Source of the DNA: Mycobacterium malmoense
GTDB lineage: Bacteria > Actinomycetota > Actinomycetes > Mycobacteriales > Mycobacteriaceae
NCBI RefSeq assembly: GCF_019645855.1
Contig: NZ_CP080999.1
Location: forward strand, 682,001-746,000
Reading direction: 5' to 3'
DNA length: 64,000 nucleotides
Positions 7,993 to 17,115 of this stretch are shown one piece after another. The notes below the pieces were generated by a model. It searched no databases. It was given only the letters and a program-made list of their open reading frames with translations, and had not been told where the DNA came from. The position numbers and the translations under genes are program-made. The first letter of the stretch is position 1; every line of letters begins with the position of its first letter.

Positions 7993-9136
7993 GAGGGCCT
8001 TTAAAAGAGGGCCGGAAAGAGCCGGGGCCCGTATCGATTTCGCGCCCTCGCCGCGGCCGACCATCGGCGTGGAGTGGGAGTTCGCGCTCGTCGACGCGCA
8101 AACCCGCGACCTGAGCAACGAAGCCACCGCGGTCATGGCCGAGATCGGCGAAAACCCGCGCGTGCACAAGGAACTGCTGCGCAACACCGTCGAAGTGGTC
8201 AGCGGTATCTGTGAATGCACCGCAGCGGCGATGGAGGATCTGCGCGACACACTGCGCCCGGCCCGCAAGATCGTCCGGGGCCGCGGCATGGAACTGTTCT
8301 CCGCCGGCACGCACCCGTTCGCGCGGTGGTCCACCCAGAAGCTCACCGACGCACCGCGCTACGCCGAGCTGATCAAGCGCACCCAGTGGTGGGGCCGGCA
8401 GATGCTGATCTGGGGTGTGCATGTGCACGTTGGCATCTCGTCGGCGAACAAGGTGATGCCGATCATGACGTCGCTGCTCAATTTCTACCCGCACCTGTTG
8501 GCGCTGTCGGCGTCGTCACCGTGGTGGGTCGGCGAAGACACCGGATACGCCAGCAACCGGGCGATGATGTTCCAGCAGTTGCCCACCGCCGGGCTGCCTT
8601 TCCACTTTCAGACCTGGGCGGAGTTCGAAGGCTTCGTCTACGATCAGAAGAAGACCGGCATCATCGACCATATCGACGAAATCCGTTGGGACATAAGGCC
8701 ATCTCCACACCTCGGCACCCTTGAAGTGCGGGTCTGCGACGGCGTGTCCAACCTGCGCGAGCTGGGTGCGCTGGTCGCCTTGACCCATTGCCTCGTCGTG
8801 GACCTCGATCGCCGGCTGGATGCCGGTGAGACGCTACCGACCATGCCGCCGTGGCATGTCCAGGAGAACAAGTGGCGCGCGGCTCGCTACGGCCTGGACG
8901 CGGTGATCATCTTGGACGCCGACAGCAACGAGCGGCTGGTGACCGAGGACCTCGCCGAGGTGCTGACCCGGCTCGAGCCGGTCGCCAAGTCGCTGCATTG
9001 CGCCGACGAGCTGCGCGCGGTGGCCGACATCTGGCGCGATGGTGCCTCATACCAGCGGCAGCGGCGGGTGGCCGAGGAACACGACGGTGACCTGCGCGCG
9101 GTCGTCGACGCGCTGGTGGGTGAGCTGGATATCTGA
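7982..9136 (+). CDS. carboxylate-amine ligase, YbdK/GCS2 family, Rv0433-like
   Basis: 384 residues from a GTG overlapping the sodC 3' end by 11 bp; this start gives an N terminus ([10 protein letters not shown]) like the MPARR start I recall for Rv0433. Glutamate-cysteine ligase 2 family: [13 protein letters not shown] (ATP/Mg site), [41 protein letters not shown] and [14 protein letters not shown]. Such YbdK proteins show weak glutamate-cysteine ligase activity; the physiological substrate is unsettled. The stop overlaps the next start by one base, so sodC - ligase - LON protein form an operon. Confidence 0.9.
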   Translation: MPAKRAFKRGPERAGARIDFAPSPRPTIGVEWEFALVDAQTRDLSNEATAVMAEIGENPRVHKELLRNTVEVVSGICECTAAAMEDLRDTLRPARKIVRGRGMELFSAGTHPFARWSTQKLTDAPRYAELIKRTQWWGRQMLIWGVHVHVGISSANKVMPIMTSLLNFYPHLLALSASSPWWVGEDTGYASNRAMMFQQLPTAGLPFHFQTWAEFEGFVYDQKKTGIIDHIDEIRWDIRPSPHLGTLEVRVCDGVSNLRELGALVALTHCLVVDLDRRLDAGETLPTMPPWHVQENKWRAARYGLDAVIILDADSNERLVTEDLAEVLTRLEPVAKSLHCADELRAVADIWRDGASYQRQRRVAEEHDGDLRAVVDALVGELDI

Positions 9137-9786
9137 TGGCCGATCCCGAACCCATTGAGCTGGCGATGTTTCCGCTGGAGTCGGCGCTGCTGCCCAACGA
9201 GGACCTGCCGCTGCGGATTTTCGAGCCCCGCTACGGCGCGCTGGTGCGGCGCTGCCTCGACGGTGACGAGCCGTTCGGTGTCGTGCTGATCTCTGCCGGC
9301 CGCGAGGTCGGTGGCGGTGACTCGCGCTGTGATGTCGGAACCCTGTGCGGGATAGCTGAATACGCCGATCTCGGTGCCGGCCGATATGCGCTGCGCTGCC
9401 GGACCGGGCAGCGGATCCGGGTGTGCGAGTGGCTGCCCGACGATCCCTACCCGCGGGCGACCGCAACGCTGTGGCCGGACGAGTCTGGGGACGCGGTGAC
9501 GCACGCCCAGCTGCTCGATCTCGAAGACCGGGTGATGGCCCTGTTCGAGCGGATCGCCGAGACTCGCGGCGCGGCGCAGCCGGACCGCGACGTGCTCCTG
9601 GGCCGCGGCGCGGGCGACACGGCCGATGCCGGGCAGCGCCTGTACGCGTTGGCATCTCGCACCCCGATCGGCACGGCCGACCGCTACAGCGTGCTGTCGG
9701 CGCCGTCGGCCGCCGACCGCCTGGCCGCGCTCAGCGAGGCCGTGGACGCGGTGGCCGACATGGTGGAATTCCAGCTGTCCGAATGA
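9136..9786 (+). CDS. LON N-terminal (substrate-binding) domain protein, Rv0434-like
   Basis: 216 residues consisting only of the PUA-like domain found at the N terminus of Lon protease: MFPLESALLPNEDLPLRIFEPRYGALVRRCL, then FGVVLISAGREVGGGD, GTLCGIAEYADL and a helical C-terminal part. No ATPase or protease domain. Length matches Rv0434 (about 217). It may bind substrates or partners for a protease; function untested. The start codon shares one base with the ligase stop, and the stop overlaps the crotonase start (ATGA), so all three are translationally coupled. Confidence 0.88.
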   Translation: MADPEPIELAMFPLESALLPNEDLPLRIFEPRYGALVRRCLDGDEPFGVVLISAGREVGGGDSRCDVGTLCGIAEYADLGAGRYALRCRTGQRIRVCEWLPDDPYPRATATLWPDESGDAVTHAQLLDLEDRVMALFERIAETRGAAQPDRDVLLGRGAGDTADAGQRLYALASRTPIGTADRYSVLSAPSAADRLAALSEAVDAVADMVEFQLSE

Positions 9787-10601
9787 GTACCGATCTGGTT
9801 GTCGACATCAACGAGGGCGTGGGTGTGCTCACGCTCAATCGCCCCGAGCATCTCAACGCCTACACCGCCGACATGGGCAGGCTGCTGAGCCAGGCGTACC
9901 TGGAGTGCGACGGTGACGACGACGTCCGCGCCATCGTGCTAACCGGCGCGGGCAGTGCCTTCTGCGTGGGAGCGGACTTCTCCGGCAACATCTCGCCGTT
10001 CGAGGCGCCCGCGGACGACAGCACGTTTTCGGCATCGCCGATCGATCCCGCCGCCTTCGAATTGCGCAAGCCGGTGATCGCCGCGCTCAACGGCCACGCC
10101 ATCGGCATCGGCCTGACCCTTGCCCTGCAGGCCGACATCCGCGTCGTGGCCGAGGATGCCAAATACGGTGTGGTGCAAGTACGTCGGGGAGTGATACCCG
10201 ACTGCATGTCGCACTGGACCCTGGCGCACCTGGCCACCCTGGGGGTGGCCGCCGAGGTGCTGCTCACCGGGCGCACCTTCACCGGTGTGGAGGCGGTGGC
10301 GCTCGGCATTGCGAATCGGGCGCTGCCCGCCGAGCGGGTGCTCGACCAGGCGTTGGAAATGGCCCGCGACATCGCGGCCCACGTGGCGCCGATGTCGGCG
10401 GCGTTGTGCAAGCGGCTGCTGTGGGACAGCGCGATCAACAACTACACCCCGCGACAGGTCGCGTCGCTGGAAACCCAGCTGCACCACCGCGTGATGGGCA
10501 GTGCCGACGCCCGCGAAGGGGTGGCCGCGTTCCTGGACAGGCGGCCGCCGCGGTTCAGCTCGCGGCTTTCGGCCGACTGGGCGGAACTCCCGGAGCCATG
10601 A
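9783..10601 (+). CDS. crotonase-family (enoyl-CoA hydratase-like) protein
   Basis: 272 residues, starting at the ATGA overlap. Crotonase fold signs: VGVLTLNRPEHLNAY, the oxyanion-hole GAGSAFCVGADFSG, RKPVIAALNGHAIGIGLTLAL and a C-terminal helical part. At the place of the first catalytic glutamate of hydratases (QPE in rat crotonase) it reads QVRRGVIPD. The second glutamate position, in GVAAEVLLTG, is kept. It may therefore catalyse a different crotonase reaction (isomerase, hydrolase or decarboxylase). I do not recall it in the M. tuberculosis sodC-Rv0434 operon. Confidence 0.85.
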   Translation: MSTDLVVDINEGVGVLTLNRPEHLNAYTADMGRLLSQAYLECDGDDDVRAIVLTGAGSAFCVGADFSGNISPFEAPADDSTFSASPIDPAAFELRKPVIAALNGHAIGIGLTLALQADIRVVAEDAKYGVVQVRRGVIPDCMSHWTLAHLATLGVAAEVLLTGRTFTGVEAVALGIANRALPAERVLDQALEMARDIAAHVAPMSAALCKRLLWDSAINNYTPRQVASLETQLHHRVMGSADAREGVAAFLDRRPPRFSSRLSADWAELPEP

Positions 10602-10609
10602 GCCGGCTT

Positions 10610-10684
10610 GTTTCAGTCGACTCTGCGTCCACCAGGCAAAAGTGCGAGTAGAGCCCCTGGTCAGCGCAGAGTCAAAGTCGAAAC
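10610..10684. terminator. imperfect palindrome between convergent genes, GCAGAGTC family
   Basis: Arms 10610-10636 and 10656-10684 pair imperfectly around GACTCTGCG / CGCAGAGTC and ACCAG / CTGGT. It lies between the ends of the crotonase and TetR genes and shares a core with the palindromes at 43868 and 62601; probably a bidirectional terminator. Confidence 0.6.
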
Positions 10685-10692
10685 CCCGGGCC

Positions 10693-11265
10693 TCACCCGC
10701 CCAGCAACTCGGCCAGCGCGACGCCGAGGTTGTGCAGGTTGGTCTTCAGCGAATACGTCCGGTCGATGGTCCAGTTGAGGATGCCCCCGGAGAGCGCGCC
10801 AACGATGATGTCGGCCAACGTTTCCGCGTCGTGTCGCACGCTGACCTCGCCGCGGGCGACGCCCTCCTTGACGAGTTCGACGAACGTGTCGTGCAGGTTG
10901 AATCCGCGCTGAATGCCGTAGCCGCTGGTGGAGAGCATCTCCCCGATCATCTCGCGGTAGGTGTCACCGGATCCGATCAGCGCGGTGGCGATGTCGTCGA
11001 AAACACCGACGAGCCGGTCCGGGATCGGTTGATCCGCGCGGTCGAAGACGACGTCGCGCAGGTTGACCAGCCGCCGCTCCGCCAGCGCGCGGATCATGTC
11101 CTGACGGGTGGCGAAGTGGTTGAAGAACGTTCGGTTGGCTACATCGGCGCGCTCGCAGATCTCCTCGAGGGTGGTGGCAGCAACGCCTTGGCTCAGGAAC
11201 AGCTCGAAGGCGGCCGCGAGAATCTTCTCCCGCACCTCGAGCTTTCGTCGTTCGAGCCGGTTCAC
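10693..11265 (-). CDS. TetR-family transcriptional regulator
   Basis: 190 residues from a GTG that shares a base with the SDR stop codon (TAGTG), so it is coupled to the SDR. The N-terminal helix-turn-helix is clear: VREKILAAAFELFLSQGVAATTLEEICERADVANRTFFNHFATRQDMIRAL spans residues 10-62. The C-terminal part is a helical ligand domain. It is the last gene of the luxE-luxC-SDR operon and the obvious candidate to control it, perhaps through the palindrome at 15117-15130. A fatty acyl compound is a reasonable but unproven ligand. Confidence 0.88.
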   Translation of the reverse strand: MNRLERRKLEVREKILAAAFELFLSQGVAATTLEEICERADVANRTFFNHFATRQDMIRALAERRLVNLRDVVFDRADQPIPDRLVGVFDDIATALIGSGDTYREMIGEMLSTSGYGIQRGFNLHDTFVELVKEGVARGEVSVRHDAETLADIIVGALSGGILNWTIDRTYSLKTNLHNLGVALAELLGG

Positions 11266-12191
11266 TATGTGGCACAAAGCTTCTCGGAAAGCGCCCACCA
11301 GTCGGCCGCGCGCCGCTCGTCGCGGGCATAGGGCGCGACATTTTCGCTGACGCTGCAGTCTTCCAGATACAGTCCTCCTCGGCCGGCCAGCTCCGGGCCG
11401 ACCGCGGCCCAAACCTGGGTGGCCGCACCGTGTTCGGGCGTGACGAAGTCGAGGAAGCCTTCGGTCGGTTTGCCGCGCGCCGCACCGCTGGCGACGGCGT
11501 ATTCGCGTAGCCGCGAGAAGTCCGAACGGGACATGTGCCGCGCCAGCGACGTGGCCACGGTGCCGGGATGAACGGCGAAGGCGCGGATGCCCAACTCGCG
11601 CAGGCGGCGGTCGGCCTCGACGGTGTGCAGGATGTTCGCCGTCTTGGACGCGCCGTAGGCGACGAACTTGTCGTATTCGCGGCTCTCCCAGTTGGGGTCG
11701 TCGAGGTCGACGTCACCCAGCACATGGCCCGCGGACGACAGGGTGACGATCCGGGCGCCCTCGGCGGCGAGTTGCGGGATAAGGAGCCGGGTGAGTTCGA
11801 AGTGCCCGAAATGGTTTGTCCCTATTTGCATTTCGAATCCATCGTGCGTCCGCCCGAAGGGGGTGAACATGACGCCGGCGTTGTTCATCAAGATATGAAT
11901 CGCCGGCGCGATGTCGCGGATCGCGCCCACCGCAGCCCGAACGCTGGCCAGCGCCGTGAGGTCGAGCCGCACCGTGGAGGTCCGGGCGCCGGGCGTCTCG
12001 GCGTCGATCCACCGGGCCGCCCGCACCAGGGCGTCTTGGTTGCGCGCGGCCAAAACCACGTGCGCGCCCGCGGCGGCCAATGCGCGCGCCGACTCGCGGC
12101 CCAGCCCCGACGACGCCCCCGTGATCACACATACCTTGCCCGACAGGTCGATTCCCTCGACGACGTGCAGGGCGGTCGGACGTTCGGTCAT
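11265..12191 (-). CDS. short-chain dehydrogenase (retinol dehydrogenase-like)
   Basis: 308 residues, starting at an ATGA overlap with the LuxC-like gene. SDR features: nucleotide site TGASSGLG, NNAGVM, the catalytic Ser in VTLSSAGH, and Tyr/Lys in YGASKTAN. The family includes retinol and long-chain alcohol dehydrogenases using NADP(H). In this operon it could reduce the fatty aldehyde from the LuxC-like enzyme to an alcohol, or the reverse; this is inference from position. A longer reading to 12314 overlaps the LuxC-like gene and is unsupported. Confidence 0.9.
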   Translation of the reverse strand: MTERPTALHVVEGIDLSGKVCVITGASSGLGRESARALAAAGAHVVLAARNQDALVRAARWIDAETPGARTSTVRLDLTALASVRAAVGAIRDIAPAIHILMNNAGVMFTPFGRTHDGFEMQIGTNHFGHFELTRLLIPQLAAEGARIVTLSSAGHVLGDVDLDDPNWESREYDKFVAYGASKTANILHTVEADRRLRELGIRAFAVHPGTVATSLARHMSRSDFSRLREYAVASGAARGKPTEGFLDFVTPEHGAATQVWAAVGPELAGRGGLYLEDCSVSENVAPYARDERRAADWWALSEKLCAT

Positions 12192-13645
12192 GCCGGCGTG
12201 AGCTCCCAGAGGGGAACGACCACACCCGGGTCGCATTCCTCGTCGACGATCCACTTGCACATCCGCCGGATCGGCTCGATGGCATCCTGCGGCGCGGCGA
12301 CCGCGACGTTGCACGCGTAGCCCAGGCTGGTCAGCCGCTGGGCGCCGAACAGCGGCAACGTGTCTCGCAGCCGCCGCTTGAGGGATTCCGGGTAGATGCC
12401 GATGGTCTGAGTGTAGGCGTTAACCGCCGCGTTCACCTGGTCGATGCTGTCCACCGGGACGATGTTGGCCACCCGCCCGGACAGCATCGGCGCATAATCC
12501 ACAGGCTCGTCGAATTGCGAGACGACGATGGCGCCCTCGCGCCGCTCGCCACCGATGACGCGGTAAAAGTCCTCGGCCATGCGCGAGGCCTCCACATGGT
12601 CGAGCAGCTCGCGGTTCGGATACCGTGGCGGGGTGCTGACTACGGCGGGCAAGGACATCAATTCCTGGTAGATCATTTCGCCGAGCCGATTGGCGTTGGC
12701 CAGACCGCCGGCGTTGGTTCCGCTGAGCACGTAGATGACCCGGGCGTTGGCGCACCCCTCCTGGTTGGCCACGCCGATATCGGTGGCGGCGCGGCGGGCA
12801 ACCTCTCGCATCGTGTGTTCGTCGGCGAACGCCTCGCGGCCGATGATGGTGGCGCTGCGCTTCGGGTCCAGCGCGATGAGCTCCAAACCTGGCTGGATGT
12901 AACGGGTTACGTGCTTGACCGACGCCAGCCCACCCCACGCCACGATTTTCTCGATGTGCTGCGGTCGGTAGAGGGCTTCCTCGACGGCCAGGTCGCCGCC
13001 CTTCCAGTACCCGACCGCCAAGTGCCTGGTGATCGGATGGTCCGGCGCCACGTCGGCGAGCGTGCGGGCGATCGCGATCGCGGTCAGCGGATCGTTGGAC
13101 GGCGCCTTGACGATGGCGTCGGAGCGGGTGATCACCGAACGCAGGATGGTCACCGCCGAGACCAGCCCGCCGTTGCCCGCCGGAACGTGCAGCACGCGGG
13201 ATCCGAAGGCGCGCACCCGCAGTTCGCGCCCGTCGCGCAGTTTGTGCGGGACCCACCCGTTGAGGTAGTCCAGCCCGACCTGGCTGTCGGCGATTTCGGT
13301 GACGTTGTCGCGGGAAAACAGCGGCCCCAGAACGCGATAGCTGTTCTTCAACATTTCGGCGGGCAGCACGTTGGCCACCAGCGACGCCTCGCAGGCCTCC
13401 TGCAGGTGGGCGTTCGACTCGAAGGCTAGCGCGTCTCCCAGCGCCTCGAGCACGTCGAGGATCTCGTCGAAACTCAGCTCGTAGAGGTCGCGCATTTCCA
13501 CGGGGCTTTTCAGCGGCACCCGCCCGACGTGCTTGCCCATGTCCGGTGCCTGGAACTGCGACTCGCCGCTGCGGGTACCGAACGAGACGAGGTCGTCGGT
13601 AATGACCTGGCCCCGTAGGAACAGCGGGACGGTGTAGGCGATCAC
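12188..13645 (-). CDS. LuxC-type acyl reductase (fatty aldehyde forming)
   Basis: 485 residues, the usual size for LuxC. It carries the aldehyde-dehydrogenase-like nucleotide region GSRVLHVPAGNGGLVSAVTI (148-167), SDAIVKAPSNDP, and the probable catalytic cysteine in NQEGCANARV (Cys298; compare the acylated Cys of Vibrio LuxC). LuxC takes an acyl group from LuxE or acyl-CoA and reduces it with NADPH to an aldehyde. It overlaps the upstream LuxE-like gene by 4 bp and the downstream SDR by 4 bp. No luxA or luxB subunit pair is nearby, so the aldehyde probably serves another purpose such as wax ester, alcohol or signal synthesis. Confidence 0.88.
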   Translation of the reverse strand: MIAYTVPLFLRGQVITDDLVSFGTRSGESQFQAPDMGKHVGRVPLKSPVEMRDLYELSFDEILDVLEALGDALAFESNAHLQEACEASLVANVLPAEMLKNSYRVLGPLFSRDNVTEIADSQVGLDYLNGWVPHKLRDGRELRVRAFGSRVLHVPAGNGGLVSAVTILRSVITRSDAIVKAPSNDPLTAIAIARTLADVAPDHPITRHLAVGYWKGGDLAVEEALYRPQHIEKIVAWGGLASVKHVTRYIQPGLELIALDPKRSATIIGREAFADEHTMREVARRAATDIGVANQEGCANARVIYVLSGTNAGGLANANRLGEMIYQELMSLPAVVSTPPRYPNRELLDHVEASRMAEDFYRVIGGERREGAIVVSQFDEPVDYAPMLSGRVANIVPVDSIDQVNAAVNAYTQTIGIYPESLKRRLRDTLPLFGAQRLTSLGYACNVAVAAPQDAIEPIRRMCKWIVDEECDPGVVVPLWELTPA

Positions 13646-15078
13646 AGGTCCAGGCCCTTCATGAAGTTCACCGCCTCGTTGTGCACCTCATGCGTTGCGG
13701 CACAGGTGATCCGGTCGTCCTCGACATCCTGTTTCTCGCTGTAGCGGATGATGTCCTTTTCGAACGCGACGCTGGCCTGCCCACACGGGCAGCGCAGGTC
13801 CCAGTCGATGGTGACCTCGTCGCCGGAGATGACGCCGCCCCAGTGGGCGCGCAGCAGAATGTCGTAGACGGCCGCGCGACCGGTCCGCACACCGGTGCGG
13901 GGCAGCGGCTCGCTGGTATCGGGATCGAGCACGAACGGAATCACCCACGGGGCCACGTGGTAGCGGCCCTCGCTGCAACCCCAGTGGAACGTGCTGGACT
14001 CGGAGAAGCCATAACCGACCTGGATCCGCTCGACGCCGAGGAATTTCTTGATGACATCCATGAAATCGTGGGGCAGCGCAACGCCTTTCATGCCACCGCC
14101 GGTAAGAATCGCCGAGTCGGGGGCGAAGACATTACGCACCCCACGCTCGAGGCCGGCCCTGGCGATGTCGTACATCAGGTGGTAGGTGCCCAGCATGAAC
14201 ACCCGCTTGCCGCGCAGCTGGTCGGTGATGCGGGTGAAGAAGGCCTCCATGTCCTGGGCCTGCCGCGCCTGCATGGCGGTGAACTCGTCCTTGCGGGCGG
14301 CCAGCGCCGGGTCGATCTCGAGCCGGTCGAGCTCCCCGCGCGATGCCGCCGCGCGCATCTTGGACGCCAGGAACATCAGGTCGGTGTCCACCGCAAAGGG
14401 GTAGAGCGCGTGGAACCTGCTCTCGTCGCCGCCGGTGAAGCCGCGCTTGATCATGTTCGCGATGCGCAGGTGACCGAGCTTGCCGTTGGCGAAGTTGGGC
14501 CACACCACGTCCACCGACGGGTTGAGCTCCGCGTCCGTGGGCTCGCGGCCGAAGGTCTGGAACAGGCAGATCTTCCACAGCGTCATGCCCTCTTCGGCGC
14601 CGCGCTTGTCCTTAGGAAGGATCGAGATGGTGCCGGTGGTGCCGCTGGAGGTGATGACCTCCAGCGGTGTCTGTTCGTCGAGCCGGTCGATCCAGTCGTC
14701 GATCCCGGTACAGCCATTCGTGTCCACGCCGGACAGGTCGTAGCTGGTGAGCTTGTCGAGCCACCGGGTCATCAGGTCGAAGCGCTTCTTGTCGATCAAC
14801 GCGGCCGGGTACGACTTGAACGCCGTGTGCGAGAAGAACAGCGGCACAACGTCGTTGAACTCGTTGAGCGCGATGATGCCGAGCCGGTCGGCCAGCTTTC
14901 GCAGCATCTCGACGCTGTCGTAATGCTCCCGGAAACGGATGCCCATGGCCTGGCGCTGCAGCTCTTCGAGCGCGCCGCGGTCGATGCTGTGCATCCGGGT
15001 GTAGGACTGGCCGAAGAAGCCGATCGGGTCGTTCATAAATTCGTCGACCGGCAGCGCCGCCTTCCCCGTGACCGTCAT
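13642..15078 (-). CDS. LuxE-type acyl-protein synthetase (adenylate-forming)
   Basis: 478 residues with the AMP-binding loop SSGTTGT (144-150), a phenylacetate-CoA-ligase-like core (ILTGGGMKG, VGYGFSESS) and a late CPCG motif. LuxE enzymes activate a fatty acid with ATP, hold it on a cysteine and pass it to LuxC. It is longer than Vibrio LuxE (about 370 aa), with extra N-terminal sequence. First gene of the operon; a 6-2-6 palindrome lies about 40 bp upstream of its ATG, where an operator would block transcription. Confidence 0.83.
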   Translation of the reverse strand: MTVTGKAALPVDEFMNDPIGFFGQSYTRMHSIDRGALEELQRQAMGIRFREHYDSVEMLRKLADRLGIIALNEFNDVVPLFFSHTAFKSYPAALIDKKRFDLMTRWLDKLTSYDLSGVDTNGCTGIDDWIDRLDEQTPLEVITSSGTTGTISILPKDKRGAEEGMTLWKICLFQTFGREPTDAELNPSVDVVWPNFANGKLGHLRIANMIKRGFTGGDESRFHALYPFAVDTDLMFLASKMRAAASRGELDRLEIDPALAARKDEFTAMQARQAQDMEAFFTRITDQLRGKRVFMLGTYHLMYDIARAGLERGVRNVFAPDSAILTGGGMKGVALPHDFMDVIKKFLGVERIQVGYGFSESSTFHWGCSEGRYHVAPWVIPFVLDPDTSEPLPRTGVRTGRAAVYDILLRAHWGGVISGDEVTIDWDLRCPCGQASVAFEKDIIRYSEKQDVEDDRITCAATHEVHNEAVNFMKGLDL

Positions 15079-15116
15079 CCGCCCACACTAAGCCAGCATG
15101 CAGTAGTACGCAAGAA

Positions 15117-15130
15117 TGCAGTTTACTGCA
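15117..15130. promoter_or_regulatory. candidate TetR operator upstream of the lux-like operon
   Basis: TGCAGTTTACTGCA is a perfect 6-2-6 inverted repeat. A partial copy, TGCAGTAGTACGCA, lies 18 bp away at 15099-15112, so two dimers could bind. It sits 39-52 bp upstream of the LuxE-like ATG, in the gap to the divergent YWTD gene. Confidence 0.6.
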
Positions 15131-15297
15131 AATGATCTCGGGGGCTGGATTTGCCCGTAAGCTGGTCAGGTTCCCATCGGGCGGCCGCGCGGAGCGGCGT
15201 CAACGAGTGCCCAAGCGGTGCCGTCTGCGGCCCGGCGCGCGATCGCACGGGGTGCGTGTCAATTTGCGCGTATGTCGTTGGCGGGGAAGGGGAGAGG

Positions 15298-16206
15298 GTG
15301 TTCAGCTATTTGTTGGCGCTGGACCAAATCCAGCAGGCCATCCTGAAGATCGATGTCACCAATGGCGAGTCCACGGTGTTGGTGCGCGGTTTGGACGCCG
15401 CGCCGGACGGCATTGTCGTCGATCCGCAGCACCGGCACATCTACTGGACGAACATGGGCGCTCCCGGGCTGCCCGCTGGGCGCGCTCCCAAATCCGAGGC
15501 CGACTTGGACTTCTATCGCAGGAACGGATCGATCGAACGCGTTGGCCTGGACGGCAGCGGGCGCACCTACGTGGTGCCCGAGGGCGCGTTCGTGACCGGC
15601 AAACAGCTTGCCGGAGCGTGGTCGGCGGGGCGACTGTATTGGTCCGACCGGGAGGGCGCCGCGGTAAAAAGCGTTCGCCTCGACGGCACGGACCTGCGCG
15701 ACGAGGTCGTGGCGGCGACCACCGATGCTGAACGGGCACAAGCCCGCAACCAGTGCGTGGGCATCGCCGTCGACGAAGAGAACGGACTGTTGTACTGGAC
15801 CCAAAAAGGCCCGTCGAACGGCAACGAGGGCCGCATCATGCGCACATCGCTGGATGCGCCGGTCGCCGACCGTGTGATCGAAGTCCTCTGGTCGGGGCTG
15901 CCCGAACCGATCGACTTGGAGGTCGATGCCGCCTCCGGCGTGATGTATTGGACCGATCGGGGTGATCCGCCGCGGGGAAACACCCTCAACAAGGCGGCGA
16001 TTCCCGCGGTCGGTGAGCCCGGCGGCAAGGTGGCCGTGTTGTCGGATCAGTACCACGAGGCGATCGGTTTGGCCCTCGACAGGGACGCGGGCAAAGCCTA
16101 CGTCAGCGACCTTTCCGGAGAGATCCGCGTGGTCGACATTCACGGGGGCGGCGAGCGCGTATTACTCAGGCACACGGGCAATTTCACCGGAATAGCCGGC
16201 ATCTGA
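15298..16206 (+). CDS. YWTD beta-propeller protein (LDL-receptor-like repeats)
   Basis: About 302 residues from a GTG preceded by GGAAGGGGAGAGG. Repeated blade motifs IYWTNMG, LYWSDREG, LYWTQKG and MYWTDRGD, each followed by a region ending in RVGLDGSG or VRLDGTD, mark a six-bladed YWTD propeller. No signal peptide is visible, so it is probably cytoplasmic. Propellers of this kind bind partners or act as lactonase-like enzymes; the role here is unknown. A reading extending to 15151 has an N terminus with no protein-like features. Followed 28 bp later by a 3-hydroxyacyl-CoA dehydrogenase on the same strand. Confidence 0.8.
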   Translation: MFSYLLALDQIQQAILKIDVTNGESTVLVRGLDAAPDGIVVDPQHRHIYWTNMGAPGLPAGRAPKSEADLDFYRRNGSIERVGLDGSGRTYVVPEGAFVTGKQLAGAWSAGRLYWSDREGAAVKSVRLDGTDLRDEVVAATTDAERAQARNQCVGIAVDEENGLLYWTQKGPSNGNEGRIMRTSLDAPVADRVIEVLWSGLPEPIDLEVDAASGVMYWTDRGDPPRGNTLNKAAIPAVGEPGGKVAVLSDQYHEAIGLALDRDAGKAYVSDLSGEIRVVDIHGGGERVLLRHTGNFTGIAGI

Positions 16207-16234
16207 ACCCGCAACTTCCAGGAAGGGAGACGCC

Positions 16235-17098
16235 ATGAGTTATTCACCGCCCACCAATATCGAGAACCGGCCCATCACCATCGTCGGTGCCGGCACCTTG
16301 GGACGCCGAATCGCGTTGACGTACGCCACACGGGGTGGCGTCGTACGGATCTACGACATATCCGACGACCCGCTCGACGACGCCAAGAAATTCATCGACG
16401 GGCAGCTTCCGGCGCTGTTGGCTGCACGCCCACAAAGCAGCCCGGCCACGGTGGAATACACCACCGACCTCGCCGCCGCCGTCAAAGACGCCTGGTACAT
16501 CGTCGAATCCGTGCCCGAAATTCCCGCGCTGAAGATCGACATCCTCGGCCAACTCGATGAAATCGCCGAACCGGACGCCATCATCGGCACCAACTCGTCG
16601 TCGTATGAGAGCAGCGAATTGATCGGCAAGGTCAAGCATCCCGAACGGGTGCTCAACACCCACTATGGGCAGCCGCCCGAGGCGCCGCAGCTCGAACTCA
16701 TGACCGACGGGCACACCGATGAGCGGATTTTCGATCTCCTCACCAAGGAACTGCCCAAGTACGGCTTCGTGACCGCCGCGGCGCGCAAGGAAAGCGTCGG
16801 TTTCATCATCAACCGCGTGTGGGCGGCGATCAAACGCGAATCGTTGGCCGTGGTCGCCGAGGGCGTCACCACCCCGGCCGAGTTCGACCAGCTGTGGGTC
16901 GGTGCGGGTCTCGGACCCGTGGGCGTGTTCCGGCTCATCGACAAGGTCGGCCTCGACGTCGCGCTCGATATCGAAGAGAACTACCTGAAGAAATTCCCCT
17001 ACATCCCCACGAAGTCACGCGACTTGCTGAAAAGCTATGTCGACCAAGGAAAACTCGGCGTCAAGTCGGGCGAAGGCTTCTACAACGACTACCGGTAA
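16235..17098 (+). CDS. 3-hydroxyacyl-CoA dehydrogenase family protein
   Basis: 287 residues: NAD-binding Rossmann motif TIVGAGTLGRRIA near the N terminus, YDISDD at the end of the second strand, VESVPEIPALK, TNSSSYESSE and the catalytic region LNTHYGQPPEAPQLELM (His and downstream Glu as in HADH). The C-terminal helical domain contains GFIINRVWAAI, typical of the family. It oxidises a 3-hydroxy group on an acyl chain, in beta-oxidation or a related pathway; the single-domain form and lack of a hydratase partner leave the substrate open. AGGAAGGGAG precedes the ATG. Confidence 0.9.
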   Translation: MSYSPPTNIENRPITIVGAGTLGRRIALTYATRGGVVRIYDISDDPLDDAKKFIDGQLPALLAARPQSSPATVEYTTDLAAAVKDAWYIVESVPEIPALKIDILGQLDEIAEPDAIIGTNSSSYESSELIGKVKHPERVLNTHYGQPPEAPQLELMTDGHTDERIFDLLTKELPKYGFVTAAARKESVGFIINRVWAAIKRESLAVVAEGVTTPAEFDQLWVGAGLGPVGVFRLIDKVGLDVALDIEENYLKKFPYIPTKSRDLLKSYVDQGKLGVKSGEGFYNDYR

Positions 17099-17115
17099 CC
17101 GACTTCTCGGCGTGG

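Noticed and set aside
13681..15135. 484-codon plus-strand frame over the LuxE-like gene
   Set aside because: Shadow composition and no ribosome binding site; the minus strand carries SSGTTGT and other family motifs.
15151..15297. N-terminal extension of the YWTD protein
   Set aside because: The extra ~49 codons have shadow composition; the GTG at 15298 has a purine-rich ribosome binding site and starts at recognisable propeller sequence.
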